DNA of 39,175 nt from Catenulisporales bacterium (GTDB taxonomy: Bacteria > Actinomycetota > Actinomycetes > Streptomycetales > Catenulisporaceae), in the NCBI GenBank assembly GCA_019510485.1, contig JAEKKI010000138.1:1-39175 (forward strand), written 5' to 3'. The notes below the pieces were generated by a model. That model was given only the letters and a program-made list of their open reading frames with translations. It did no database searches and had not been told where the DNA came from. Made by a program: the position numbers and the translations under genes. Shown piece after piece: positions 1-8,120 of this stretch; the stretch's first letter is position 1, and every line of letters begins with the position of its first letter.

Positions 1-352
1 GGCCGCCGTCGGCCTTGTTCTGCGGCAGATTCTGGCTCTGGTCCTGCGCCCGGGTACCGGCCGAGGCGGAATCGGACCCCGCCAGCGCCGTCGCGCCCCA
101 GGCCACGCCGCCGACCAGGATGACCAGCCCGGTGCCCAGAGCGACCAGCCGCGCCGCGCCGAGGCGGCCCAGACGCTGCGTGAGGCCGGGCCGCGGCGCA
201 GGCGCGGCCTCGGGCTCCTGCGGCTCGTACTCGGCCTGAGGCGCTCCGGCGGTGTCGGGACCGATGTTGTACGGGTCGATCGGCTGGAACCGCAGCGTCT
301 CTTCCAGCGGGTCATGACCCGGGGCGCGATCCGGGTCGTGGTCCTGGCTCAT
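1..352 (-). CDS. Putative single-pass membrane protein, partial (C-terminus outside window)
   Basis: The ATG is at 352 on the minus strand and the frame stays open to base 1, so only about 117 N-terminal residues are visible. Residues 1-65 are acidic, proline-rich and probably cytoplasmic (starts MSQDHDPDRAPGHDP). A basic stretch with two Arg-Leu-Gly repeats then leads into a hydrophobic segment at about residues 70-92 (LVALGTGLVILVGGVAWG), followed by a Ser/Ala/Gln-rich stretch typical of an extracytoplasmic linker. The topology therefore looks like a cytoplasmic tail, one helix and an outer domain. It lies 58 nt after cobA on the same strand and may be cotranscribed, but nothing visible links it to cobalamin. 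No ribosome-binding site is obvious. The family is not recognised. Confidence 0.6.
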   Translation of the reverse strand, partial: MSQDHDPDRAPGHDPLEETLRFQPIDPYNIGPDTAGAPQAEYEPQEPEAAPAPRPGLTQRLGRLGAARLVALGTGLVILVGGVAWGATALAGSDSASAGTRAQDQSQNLPQNKADGG

Positions 353-410
353 GGGAGCCAGTACACCCCGGCGCGGATAAGCCGCCGGTGAATAAGGGTT
401 CGGTAAAGGC

Positions 411-1628
411 TCAGGACAGCCCGACGACCGGCCCGACCACTATGATCGCCGGCGGCCGGATCCCGGCCTCGGCCACCGCCGCCGCCACCAGGCCGAGGGT
501 GGTCTGCGCCCGCCGCTCGCCGGGCATCGTGCCCTCCTGGATCACCGCTACCGGCGTCTCGGGGTCGCGGCCGTTGGCGATCAGGGCGGCGGCGATGGCG
601 CCGATGCGCTCGATGCCCATCAGGATCACCAGCGTCCCGGTCATCCGGCCCAGCGCGGTCCAGTCCACCAGGGACTTCGGGTGGTCCGGGGCCACGTGGC
701 CGGAGACCACGGTGAACTCGTGCGCCACGCCGCGGTGCGTCACCGGGATCCCGGCCAGCGCCGGCACCGAGACCGAGCTGGTGATGCCGGGCACCACCGA
801 GCACGGCACCCCGGCCTCGGCGCAGGCCAGCACCTCCTCGAAGCCGCGGCCGAAGACGAAGGGATCGCCGCCCTTGAGCCGCACCACGAACTTGCCGGCC
901 TTGGCGCGCTCGACCAGCACCCTGTTGATGGCCTCCTGGGCCAGCGCGCGGCCGTAGGGGATCTTGGAGGCGTCGATGATCTCGACGTCGGCCGCCAGCT
1001 CGTCCAGCAGCCCGCGCGGGCCGAGCCGGTCGGCCACCACCACGTCGGCCTCGGCCAGCAGCCGGCGGCCGCGCACGGTGATCAGGTCCGGGTCGCCGGG
1101 GCCGCCGCCGACCAGCGCCACGCCCGCGGTGCGGCCGCGGTGGTGCGGGGCGGCCAGGGTGCCGTCACGCAGTCCTTCCAGGACGCCGTCGCGCAGGTCC
1201 ACGGCGCGCCGCGGGTCCCCGCCGCCGATGACCGCGACGGTGACGCCGTCGTGCCGGCCCACCGCCGGGGTCCACGCGCTGGAGTCCTCGGCCGAATCGG
1301 CCCGCGAGCAGAACACCCGGCCGGCCTCTGCCTCGCGGGCCACCGCGGCGTTGACCGCCGGGGCGTCCGCGGCGGCCACGGCGTACCAGGCCTCGGCGAG
1401 ATCGCCGCCCCGGTACGGCCGCCGCTCCCACCGCACCTCGCCGCCGTCGGCCAGCGCCTCGATCGCCGGGGTCGCCTCGGGCGCCACCACCAGCACGTCG
1501 GCCCGGGCGTCGAGCAGCCCCAGCACCCGGCGCTGCGCGACGGGGCCGCCGCCGACCACCACGACCCGGCGGCCGGCGAGCCGGAGCGCGGCCGGGTAGA
1601 CGGGCGGGGAATCGGTGTCGGCGTTCAT
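411..1628 (-). CDS. cobA: Siroheme synthase / uroporphyrinogen-III C-methyltransferase fusion
   Basis: A 405-residue CysG-like protein. The N-terminal half (residues ~10-165) is a precorrin-2 dehydrogenase/ferrochelatase domain with a dinucleotide-binding GGGPVAQRR loop. The C-terminal half (~170-405) is a SAM-dependent uroporphyrinogen-III methyltransferase with GGGPGDPDLIT, RLKGGDPFVFGRG and VPGITS, the usual signatures of the family. It makes precorrin-2, and possibly siroheme, at the branch point to cobalamin. The ATG at 1628 (MNADTDSPP) is preferred; a TTG at 1682 is in frame but gives an Arg-rich extension absent from the family. It lies 69 nt after the bluB-cobT fusion on the same strand, consistent with one cobalamin transcript. 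Domain order and length are normal for actinobacterial CysG/CobA fusions. Confidence 0.92.
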   Translation of the reverse strand: MNADTDSPPVYPAALRLAGRRVVVVGGGPVAQRRVLGLLDARADVLVVAPEATPAIEALADGGEVRWERRPYRGGDLAEAWYAVAAADAPAVNAAVAREAEAGRVFCSRADSAEDSSAWTPAVGRHDGVTVAVIGGGDPRRAVDLRDGVLEGLRDGTLAAPHHRGRTAGVALVGGGPGDPDLITVRGRRLLAEADVVVADRLGPRGLLDELAADVEIIDASKIPYGRALAQEAINRVLVERAKAGKFVVRLKGGDPFVFGRGFEEVLACAEAGVPCSVVPGITSSVSVPALAGIPVTHRGVAHEFTVVSGHVAPDHPKSLVDWTALGRMTGTLVILMGIERIGAIAAALIANGRDPETPVAVIQEGTMPGERRAQTTLGLVAAAVAEAGIRPPAIIVVGPVVGLS

Positions 1629-1697
1629 CTGTCGTGGTTCCCGGTGTCGGTCGAAGGGGGCCCGGCCTGCCGGCCGGGCCAACGGTCACACTGCGCC

Positions 1698-4600
1698 TCA
1701 GGCGGCGTTCTCGTCCCCGGACCGCTCCGCGACGCCCGCCGACTCGAAGGTGGCCACGTCGCGCAGCGCGCGCACGGCCGCCTGGACCAACGGTAAGGCC
1801 AGGACGGCTCCGCTGCCCTCCCCCAACCGCAATTCGAGATCGATCAGCGGCGTGACGGCCAGCGCCTCCAGCGCGAGCTGGTGCCCGGACTCGGCCGACC
1901 GGTGCCCGGCGACCATGGCCGCCGTCGCCTCCGGGGCCAGCGCCTGCGCCACCAGGGCGGCGGCGCCGGCGATCACGCCGTCCAGGATCACCGGGGTACG
2001 CAGGGACGCCGCGCCCAGGATGAAGCCGGCCAGCGCCGCGTGCTCCAGGCCGCCGACCGCGGCCAGCACGCCCAGCGGATCGGCCGGGTCCGGGCGGTGC
2101 AGGTCCAGGGCCCGGCGCACCACGTCGACCTTGTGCGCATAGGTCTGCTCGTCTATCCCGGTGCCGTAGCCGGTGACCTGCGTCGGCGAGGCACCGGTGA
2201 AGGCGGCGATCAGCGCGGCGCTGGCGGTGGTGTTCGCGATGCCCATGTCGCCGGTGAGCAGCACCTTGTTGCCGGCGGCCACCAGGTCGCGCGCGGTCTC
2301 CACGCCGACCTCCAGCGCGGCCACCGCCTCCTCGCGGCTCATCGCCGGGCCCTCGGCCAGGTCCGCGGTGCCGTAGCGGATCTTGCGCGGGATCAGGCCG
2401 GTCTGCTGCGCCAGATCGGCGTTGACGCCGACGTCCACCACGCACACCTCGGCGCCGATCTGGTGCGCGAAGGCGTTCACCACCGCGCCGCCGGCCAGGA
2501 AGTTCTGCACCATCTGCGCGGTGACCTCCTGCGGCCACGGCGTGACGCCCTGGGCGTGCACCCCGTGGTCGGCGGCGAACACCGCGACCGCGGCCGGCTC
2601 GGGCACCGGCGGCGGGCAGACCCCGGCCAGGCCCGACAGCTGCACCGAGACCTCCTCCAGCACGCCGAGCGAGCCGGCCGGCTTGGTCATGGCCGCCTGC
2701 CGGTCCAGCGCGGCCTTGCACGCGATCTCGTCCAGCGGCCCGATCGCGGCCAGCGTCTCCTCCAGCAGCGACACCGGGTGGCTGCCGGGCAGCGCGCGCC
2801 GGCCGTACTGCTCCTCGTGCACGGCCCAGGCCAGCGGCCGCCGCTTCGCCCAGCCGGCGCCGGACAGCTCCGGCTCGTCCGGGAACTCGCGGACGTAGCC
2901 GACGCACAGGTAGGCCACGACGGTGAGGTGGTCGGGCAGGTCCAGGGTGCGGGTCAGCTCGCGCTCGTCGAAGAACGACACCCAGCCCACGCCCAGGCCC
3001 TCGGCGCGGGCGGCCAGCCACAGGTTCTCCACCGCCAGGGCGGCGCTGTAGGGGGCCATCTGCGGCTGGGTGTGGCGGCCCAGGGTGTGCCGGCCGCCGC
3101 GGGTCGGATCGCAGGTCACGACGATGTTGACCGGGGTGTCGAGGATGGCCTCGATCTTCAGGTCCTTGAAGGCCCGCTGCCGGGCCTTGGGCAGGCTGGC
3201 CGAGTAGGCGTCGCGCTGCCGGGCGGCGAGTTCGTGCACCGCCTGCCGGGTCTGGCGGCTGCGCAGGACCAGGAAGTCCCACGGCTGCGAGAACCCGACG
3301 CTCGGCGCGGTGTGCGCGGCCTCCAGCACCCGCGTGAGGACCTCGTCCGGGATCGGATCGGCCAGGAAGGTGGAGCGGACGTCGCGGCGCTCGCGGATGA
3401 CCCGGTGGACGGCGGCCAGTTCGGCGTCGTCGTACGGGGGGACGCGCGGGGCGTCGTCGTAGGGTTCGAAGTTCTCGTCGTAGGGGTCGGCCGCTTCGGC
3501 GTCGGCGGCGCCGCTGTCGGCCGCCTCGGCCGGGGCGGCCCACGGGACCAGCATCTCCGGCTCGGCGTCGCCGTCGGCGTCGTCGTCCTCGGCGGTCCGG
3601 GCCTCGGCCTCGGGGTACTCGGCGAACGGCTCGACCGGCGCTATGGCCACGGTGGGAGTGGGGAAGACCGGGCCCGGGTCCTCGGCGCCGGGGGCGAACT
3701 CGGCGCCCTCGGCGGGGTCGTCGAACACCGGCGGCGCGGGCTCGAAGCGCGGGGGGTCGAAGTGCGCGCCGGGGAAGGGCGAGTCGGCGGCCTGCTCCTC
3801 GGGAGCCTGCGGCAGTCCGTAGCCGGGCCCGGTGTTGGCGGTCAGCGGCTGGTCGCCGAACGACGGCATGCCGCCGTCCGGTCCGAAGACCGGCCCGGCC
3901 AGCGGGGACTCGCCGTTCGGGCCGAAGGCTCGCAGTTCACCCAGGCCGGTCGAGGCCTCGGACGGGAAGTCTCCGTCGTCCGGCGACGGGAACGCCGGCC
4001 GGCTGTTGAACGAGGGATCGTTGCCGGCCTGCGGCGGAACCGGCATCGGACCGCCGAACGTGGCGGACGGGTCGATGACGTCGCTGAAGCCGTGCGCGCT
4101 CGGTGCCTGCTGCTGGTTGGCGAACGGCGGCGGGGTCGGCGGCGGGAAGCTGAAGACCGGCTCGTCGTCGCGCTGAGGCCGGAAATCCTGCTGGTCCTCC
4201 GGCTGCTCGGCGCGCGACGGCGGCGGGAACCCCCGCGGTCCGCCGAAACCGGCCTGCGGCTGATCGGCGGTATCCGCGCCGGCCGGCGGGAAGCCCTGCC
4301 GGCCGAAGCTCTGATCGTCGTGCTGCGGATCGCCGAACACGGGCGAGTCGCCGAAGCCGCGCTCATCATGCTGCGGACCGCCGAAGCCCGGTGCGCTCCC
4401 GAATCCCTGCTGGTCATGCTGCGAGCCGTCGAAGCCGGCGGCGTTGCCGAAGCCTTGATCGTCGTGCTGCCGGCCGCCGAAGCCGGGAGCATTGCCGAAG
4501 CTCCGCTCATCATGCTGCGGACCGTCGAAGCCGGCGGCGTTGCCGAAGCTCCGCTCATCGTGTTGCGGAGCGCCGTAGCCCGGAGCGTTGCCGAAGCCGC

Positions 4601-5615
4601 GCTCGTCCTGCTGCCGGCCGGCGAAGCCGCGCGGATCAGGGTTCTGCGACCCCGGGCGGCGGCCGAAGGAGTCGTCGCGCCGGTCCGGATCGTCGACGAC
4701 CGCCGGGATGATGTCCGTCGGCTGGTCGTAGGAGGCGCCGGGCAGCGGCGAGCGGAGGTCGAAGCCGGGGCGCTCGGGCGGTACGCCGGCGTCGAAGACG
4801 CTGATGTCGATCTGGTCGCGGCCCTCGCGCGGCGGCGGGGTGCGGTCGGCGGCGTCGTCCATGTCGTTGCCGTCGGCCGGGGTCGCCTGCTGCGGCACCA
4901 CCGGATCGCGGCGGAAGACGTCGAACTGCTGCGCCTGCCGCAGCGCCTCGGCGCCGCGGGCGCCCGGAGAGCGGCGGGCGGGACCGGAATCGGCGTTGGA
5001 GTCGCGCTGCTGCGGCACGCCGAAGCCGCGGCCCTCAGGGCCCTGATCACGGGGCTGCGGACCACGCCCGCCGGCCGGCGCCGGACGCTGTCCCGGACCG
5101 TCCATCGGGCCCCGCTGCGGCGGCTGCTCGCGGAACGCCGAGCCGGGCGGGACCACCGGGCCGCCGGCACCGCCGCCGGGGCGCGGGCGGATCGGCCGGT
5201 TCGCGCGGTTGGCCGGGTCCGGGCCCTGCGATCCGCCCGGGACCCCGCCCGGGCCGCCACGCCCGCCCTGCTCGGGGAAACCGGGACCGGCCGGACCGCC
5301 GAAACCACCGCGCGGATCGCGTCCGCCGCGCGGATCGCGGCCCTCGCGGCCGTCCCGCGGATCGCGCGGATCACGTCCGCGCTGGCCGCCCGGACCGCCC
5401 GGACCGCCCGGCCCACCCGGACCGCCGGCCCGCGGCGCCGGGAACTCCCCGTCGTCGTCGAACACCAGCCGGCTGAACTCGGTGGTCGGCATCTCGTCGT
5501 AGGGCCCCGCCCCCGGCGGGAACTCTCCTTCGAACGGCGGCCTGCCGGCACCCTCACGCCCGAAATCGTCGGCACCGGTCACCGTGGGTTCCTCGATCCT
5601 GTCGTTCCATACCAT
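1698..5615 (-). CDS. cobT: BluB-CobT fusion with a long disordered N-terminal region
   Basis: One uninterrupted 1305-residue frame. Residues 1 to ~730 are low-complexity: Gly-Pro runs, Arg/Asp-Gly repeats, then seven 16-residue repeats. Residues ~733-940 are a flavin nitroreductase fold matching BluB (RRDVRSTF, then APSVGFSQPWDF), which makes 5,6-dimethylbenzimidazole from FMN. Residues ~942-1305 are CobT, nicotinate-nucleotide:DMB phosphoribosyltransferase (MTKPAGSLGVLE, FAADHGVHAQGV, and LRLGEGSGA carrying the conserved Glu). The fusion would make the lower ligand base and activate it in one polypeptide. The start is the ATG at 5615 (MVWNDRIEEP); the frame extends 21 codons upstream but that extension is not protein-like. 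It follows cobL by 141 nt, a gap containing a possible separate promoter. The head has no recognised domain, and its role is unknown. Confidence 0.9.
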   Translation of the reverse strand: MVWNDRIEEPTVTGADDFGREGAGRPPFEGEFPPGAGPYDEMPTTEFSRLVFDDDGEFPAPRAGGPGGPGGPGGPGGQRGRDPRDPRDGREGRDPRGGRDPRGGFGGPAGPGFPEQGGRGGPGGVPGGSQGPDPANRANRPIRPRPGGGAGGPVVPPGSAFREQPPQRGPMDGPGQRPAPAGGRGPQPRDQGPEGRGFGVPQQRDSNADSGPARRSPGARGAEALRQAQQFDVFRRDPVVPQQATPADGNDMDDAADRTPPPREGRDQIDISVFDAGVPPERPGFDLRSPLPGASYDQPTDIIPAVVDDPDRRDDSFGRRPGSQNPDPRGFAGRQQDERGFGNAPGYGAPQHDERSFGNAAGFDGPQHDERSFGNAPGFGGRQHDDQGFGNAAGFDGSQHDQQGFGSAPGFGGPQHDERGFGDSPVFGDPQHDDQSFGRQGFPPAGADTADQPQAGFGGPRGFPPPSRAEQPEDQQDFRPQRDDEPVFSFPPPTPPPFANQQQAPSAHGFSDVIDPSATFGGPMPVPPQAGNDPSFNSRPAFPSPDDGDFPSEASTGLGELRAFGPNGESPLAGPVFGPDGGMPSFGDQPLTANTGPGYGLPQAPEEQAADSPFPGAHFDPPRFEPAPPVFDDPAEGAEFAPGAEDPGPVFPTPTVAIAPVEPFAEYPEAEARTAEDDDADGDAEPEMLVPWAAPAEAADSGAADAEAADPYDENFEPYDDAPRVPPYDDAELAAVHRVIRERRDVRSTFLADPIPDEVLTRVLEAAHTAPSVGFSQPWDFLVLRSRQTRQAVHELAARQRDAYSASLPKARQRAFKDLKIEAILDTPVNIVVTCDPTRGGRHTLGRHTQPQMAPYSAALAVENLWLAARAEGLGVGWVSFFDERELTRTLDLPDHLTVVAYLCVGYVREFPDEPELSGAGWAKRRPLAWAVHEEQYGRRALPGSHPVSLLEETLAAIGPLDEIACKAALDRQAAMTKPAGSLGVLEEVSVQLSGLAGVCPPPVPEPAAVAVFAADHGVHAQGVTPWPQEVTAQMVQNFLAGGAVVNAFAHQIGAEVCVVDVGVNADLAQQTGLIPRKIRYGTADLAEGPAMSREEAVAALEVGVETARDLVAAGNKVLLTGDMGIANTTASAALIAAFTGASPTQVTGYGTGIDEQTYAHKVDVVRRALDLHRPDPADPLGVLAAVGGLEHAALAGFILGAASLRTPVILDGVIAGAAALVAQALAPEATAAMVAGHRSAESGHQLALEALAVTPLIDLELRLGEGSGAVLALPLVQAAVRALRDVATFESAGVAERSGDENAA
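4302..4637 (-). repeat. Seven tandem 48-bp repeats inside the bluB-cobT gene
   Basis: Aligning on the plus-strand word GCCGAAG (or a close variant), units begin at 4302, 4350, 4398, 4446, 4494, 4542 and 4590, exactly 48 bp apart. Each encodes 16 residues with the consensus SFGNAPGFGGPQHDER. The acidic HDER/HDDQ and aromatic-glycine FGN parts are best kept, and the middle varies. The constant 48-bp register with divergent third positions suggests expansion by slippage or unequal recombination, followed by selection for the peptide pattern. Copy number probably differs between strains. Confidence 0.9.
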
Positions 5616-5756
5616 GGTTCGTTCACGCTCCCGTTCCCCGTCCCCCTCGTCAGCGGGGGTTCGCGTGGGCGCTGCCAAGTATCGCCCTTTAAAGCCGCGC
5701 GCAAGCCCGGAAGAGCATACGCAGCCCCTATCGGGTTGACTAAAAAGCCGGGACGA

Positions 5757-7043
5757 TCACCCCAGCTCACCCCAAAGCACGAATACCGGGGCCGCCGGGG
5801 CCATCCGGAAGGCGTTTCCCGGGAACGGCGCGAGGCGCGAGGCCTGCAACTGCACGCCGTCCACGCGCCGGCCGCCGATCCGCAGCGCCTGCCGTACCGC
5901 GGGCAGCCGGTCCAGCGCGGTGACCGCGGTGACGACGGTCCGCGCCGACGTGGTGGCGCACGCGCGCACGATGTCCGCGCGCTCGGTGCCGACGAAGATG
6001 GCGTCCGGGCGCGGCAGGGTGCTGAGCACCTCCGGCGCCGGGCCGCTGACGACCTCGACGTCCACGCCGTGCATCACGCCGTTCAGCGATATCCGCTCGC
6101 ACGCGTCGGGGTCCCGGTCCACCGCGACCACCGCGGCGCCGAGCCGCGCGCACTCCACGGCCAGCGCGCCGGCCCCGGCGGCGACCTCCCACACCATCGC
6201 GCCGAGCCGCGGCGCCAGCCGCGCCAATATCAAGGCCCTGACCTCGGCGGGCAGCACCTGCGGGCCGCGGGCCACGAACGCGTTGTCCGGCACCGCCCAG
6301 CCGGCCGAGGGCCCGGCCCACGCCGACACCCAGCCCGCGCCCCAGCGCGGGTCGTGCGGCGACTCCGGGCTCAGCCGCTCCTCGTCGAGCACCAGGATCG
6401 CGTCGGCCGCGCCCCACACCGCGCGGGCCGCGGCCTCGGCCGGGGAGAAGGTCTCGATGGCCTCGTCCGGCTCGCCCAGATGCTGGGCCACGATGAAGGC
6501 GCGCTTGGCCCCGCGCAGGGCGGCGGCCACCCGGCGCGGCGGGAACTCCGGGGCGGCCATGATCGCCACCTTGGGATGCGCGCGGGCGGTGTTGGCGGCG
6601 CGCTCCAGCGAGCGCTCGTCGGTGACGCAGACCACGACGGCGTCGTCCCAGGGCAGGCCGAGCCGGCCCAGCGCGGCGGCCACCGGACCGGGCGCCGGGT
6701 AGCCGACGACCTCGAAGCCTGATTCGCGCAGATCGCGCAGCACCCCGAAGAACCCGGGGTCGCCGGCGGTCACCACGACCGCCGGACCCGCCTCCGGGTC
6801 CCCCAGATGCGCGGTGAGGCGGGCGTAGGCCAGGCGGTTGTCCTCGCCGAGCAGGATGCGCCGGACGTGGTCCGGCACGCCGATGCCGTCCAGGTGCCGG
6901 GCGACGCCGACGACCAGTTCGGAGGACTCCAGGACGCGGCGCACCACCGGGCCCGGCAGCGAGCCGTCGTAGCCGACCACCGCCACCGGTGCGGCGGCCT
7001 GGGCTATCGCCTGCCGCGCGGCCCCGTGCCGGCCGGCCGTCAC
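5757..7043 (-). CDS. cobL: Precorrin-6Y C5,15-methyltransferase (decarboxylating), CbiE-CbiT fusion
   Basis: A 428-residue bifunctional enzyme of the aerobic cobalamin pathway. It methylates precorrin-6Y at C5 and C15 and decarboxylates the C12 side chain to give precorrin-8. The N-terminal half (to ~residue 215) is a CbiE-type tetrapyrrole methylase (VVVTAGDPGFFGVLRDL). The C-terminal half is a CbiT Rossmann methyltransferase (MVWEVAAGAGALAVECARL is the SAM-binding loop; VDRDPDAC follows). The GTG at 7043 is preferred because a G-rich ribosome-binding stretch lies about 6 nt upstream; a GTG at 7058 is in frame but lacks one. It is first of the minus-strand cobalamin genes and precedes bluB-cobT. 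No B12 riboswitch was recognised upstream, so how the operon senses cobalamin is not visible. Confidence 0.92.
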   Translation of the reverse strand: MTAGRHGAARQAIAQAAAPVAVVGYDGSLPGPVVRRVLESSELVVGVARHLDGIGVPDHVRRILLGEDNRLAYARLTAHLGDPEAGPAVVVTAGDPGFFGVLRDLRESGFEVVGYPAPGPVAAALGRLGLPWDDAVVVCVTDERSLERAANTARAHPKVAIMAAPEFPPRRVAAALRGAKRAFIVAQHLGEPDEAIETFSPAEAAARAVWGAADAILVLDEERLSPESPHDPRWGAGWVSAWAGPSAGWAVPDNAFVARGPQVLPAEVRALILARLAPRLGAMVWEVAAGAGALAVECARLGAAVVAVDRDPDACERISLNGVMHGVDVEVVSGPAPEVLSTLPRPDAIFVGTERADIVRACATTSARTVVTAVTALDRLPAVRQALRIGGRRVDGVQLQASRLAPFPGNAFRMAPAAPVFVLWGELG

Positions 7044-7333
7044 GCCGGCCCCCCGCACACGGCCACGGCGGGACTGGGGGCGCGCCGTGGATCGGGCATG
7101 GAGTCGCCCCTCCCGTTTCGTCTTCTCGCGAACTCAACGCACACTAACACCGCCCGCCCCCATCGGGGGGCGGCGAATCCGGCGAACCGGGATGAATCAG
7201 ACAACGAACATGCTCGTTCGGGGGGGTGGCGGGGGCCTGCCGCTCGCCAGCGCCGGTACCGCGCCGGCCCGGGACCGGTACCGGATATGCAAAGACCTGT
7301 GCGAACACGCGTGCAAAAGCACGTGCACGCTGG
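7044..7333. other. 290-bp intergenic region upstream of cobL
   Basis: This lies between the GNAT stop and the cobL start, both on the minus strand. It contains a dyad CGAAC-N6-GTTCG at 7205-7220, a G/C hairpin with 7-bp arms CGCCCCC and GGGGGCG at about 7157-7174, a pair of GGTACC sites flanking a G/C-rich core near 7255-7280, and a hairpin with arms CGTGC and GCACG around an AAAA loop near 7310. The last lies just after the GNAT stop on the minus strand and could end that transcript. No gene and no B12-box was seen. Confidence 0.5.
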
Positions 7334-7768
7334 TCAGTGCCCCATGGTCACCTGCTGGATCCCCTCGGCCAGGAACGGCTCGCCGGCGCGGGCGAACCCG
7401 AAGCGCTCGGCCCAGTGCTCCAGGGCGGTGGGGACGTCGATCAGCAGCCGGCGCTCGCCGGCCATCTTGACGGCGTAGTCCAGCAGCCGGCCGGCGATGC
7501 CGCGGCCGCGCGCGCCGAAGCGGGTGGCCAGGCGCTCTATGCGCAGGGTGTCGTCGGACTCCTGCACCACGCGCAGCGCCGCCAGCACCTCGCCGTCGCG
7601 CTCGGCCCACAGGTGCACGCTGGCCGGCTCGGTGTCGCGGCCGTCGATGTCCAGGTGGGAGCTGCCCCACTCGACGATGAAGACCTCCTGGCGCAGGCGG
7701 AGCAGAGCGTAGATGGTCGGCGCGTCGAGGTCCTCGATGTGCGCGTAACGGTAGGAGACCTTGCCCAA
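7334..7768 (-). CDS. GNAT family N-acetyltransferase, ElaA-like
   Basis: A 144-residue acetyltransferase. It opens with an ElaA-like pattern (YALLRLRQEVFIVEW) and has the acetyl-CoA pyrophosphate loop in motif A (RIERLATRFGARGRGIAGRLL, shortened Q/RxxGxG/A pattern). A C-terminal FGF segment and EPFLAEGIQQVTMGH resemble the ElaA family end (hydrophobic-xGI-H-xxM). The start is a TTG at 7768 with GGAG seven nt upstream; the frame is open further upstream but loses similarity. The in vivo substrate of ElaA proteins is not known. It stands alone, about 350 bp from the divergently unrelated permease gene stop, and has its own promoter-like sequence near 7985-8013. Confidence 0.82.
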   Translation of the reverse strand: MGKVSYRYAHIEDLDAPTIYALLRLRQEVFIVEWGSSHLDIDGRDTEPASVHLWAERDGEVLAALRVVQESDDTLRIERLATRFGARGRGIAGRLLDYAVKMAGERRLLIDVPTALEHWAERFGFARAGEPFLAEGIQQVTMGH

Positions 7769-8120
7769 GACGCATCTCCGAAAGGACCCGCCGGCGGTGC
7801 GCCGGGCTGTCGTGGCGGCGCGGGTGCCACCGCGCCGTGTTTGCCGAACTGCCTGCCATGCTCGTGCCGAACGTGCTGCGACGAACTGCCCGTACCCCTG
7901 AGGCAACCCCCGTCACCGGCAGGATACTGACCGCGGAACACCGACGCCATGCGCCCTTCGCCGGGCCGGGTCCTATCTTCAGGATAAGTAGTATCAGCTG
8001 GATACACTGCCAATTCGGCGAACCTGACCGATCGGCCGGTTTCCACCTGTTCTCCCGGATGTTCGGCCTTTTGTCCGGATGCCACCGGGCGTCCCCAAGA
8101 CGTCTGACCGCCGGCGGCTC
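7769..8120. other. 352-bp intergenic region with a candidate promoter/operator
   Basis: No gene was seen on either strand. The notable part is 7974-8013. On the minus strand a -35-like TTGGCA (8013-8008) and a -10-like TACTTA (7990-7985) are 17 bp apart, and two TATC-N5-GATA dyads (7974-7986 and 7992-8004) overlap and follow them. This would drive the GNAT gene with a leader of about 200 nt. A direct repeat CCGGATG occurs twice near 8058 and 8078. The rest is ordinary G/C-rich spacer. Confidence 0.5.
7974..8013 (-). promoter_or_regulatory. Candidate promoter with two TATC-N5-GATA dyads
   Basis: Minus-strand TTGGCA and TACTTA hexamers lie 17 bp apart. The spacer holds the dyad GTATC-N5-GATAC (7991-8005), and a second TATC-N5-GATA (7974-7986) begins 18 bp from the first, covering the expected start of transcription. 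The arrangement fits a repressor binding two sites on nearly the same face of the helix. The regulator is unknown. Confidence 0.4.

Noticed and set aside
1881..6722. A 1613-codon open frame on the plus strand across the cobalamin genes
   Set aside because: It is antisense to cobT and cobL, has Arg/Gly/Ala-rich nonsense composition and no motif. Long shadow frames are usual at this G+C content.
7205..7220. A possible LexA/SOS box (GAAC...GTTC)
   Set aside because: The spacing between half-sites is six to seven bases, not the four of actinobacterial SOS boxes, and no DNA-repair gene is nearby.
7044..7333. A possible B12 riboswitch upstream of cobL
   Set aside because: No B12-box or conserved core could be found on the minus strand. 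The hairpins present are simple. A covariance search would settle it.
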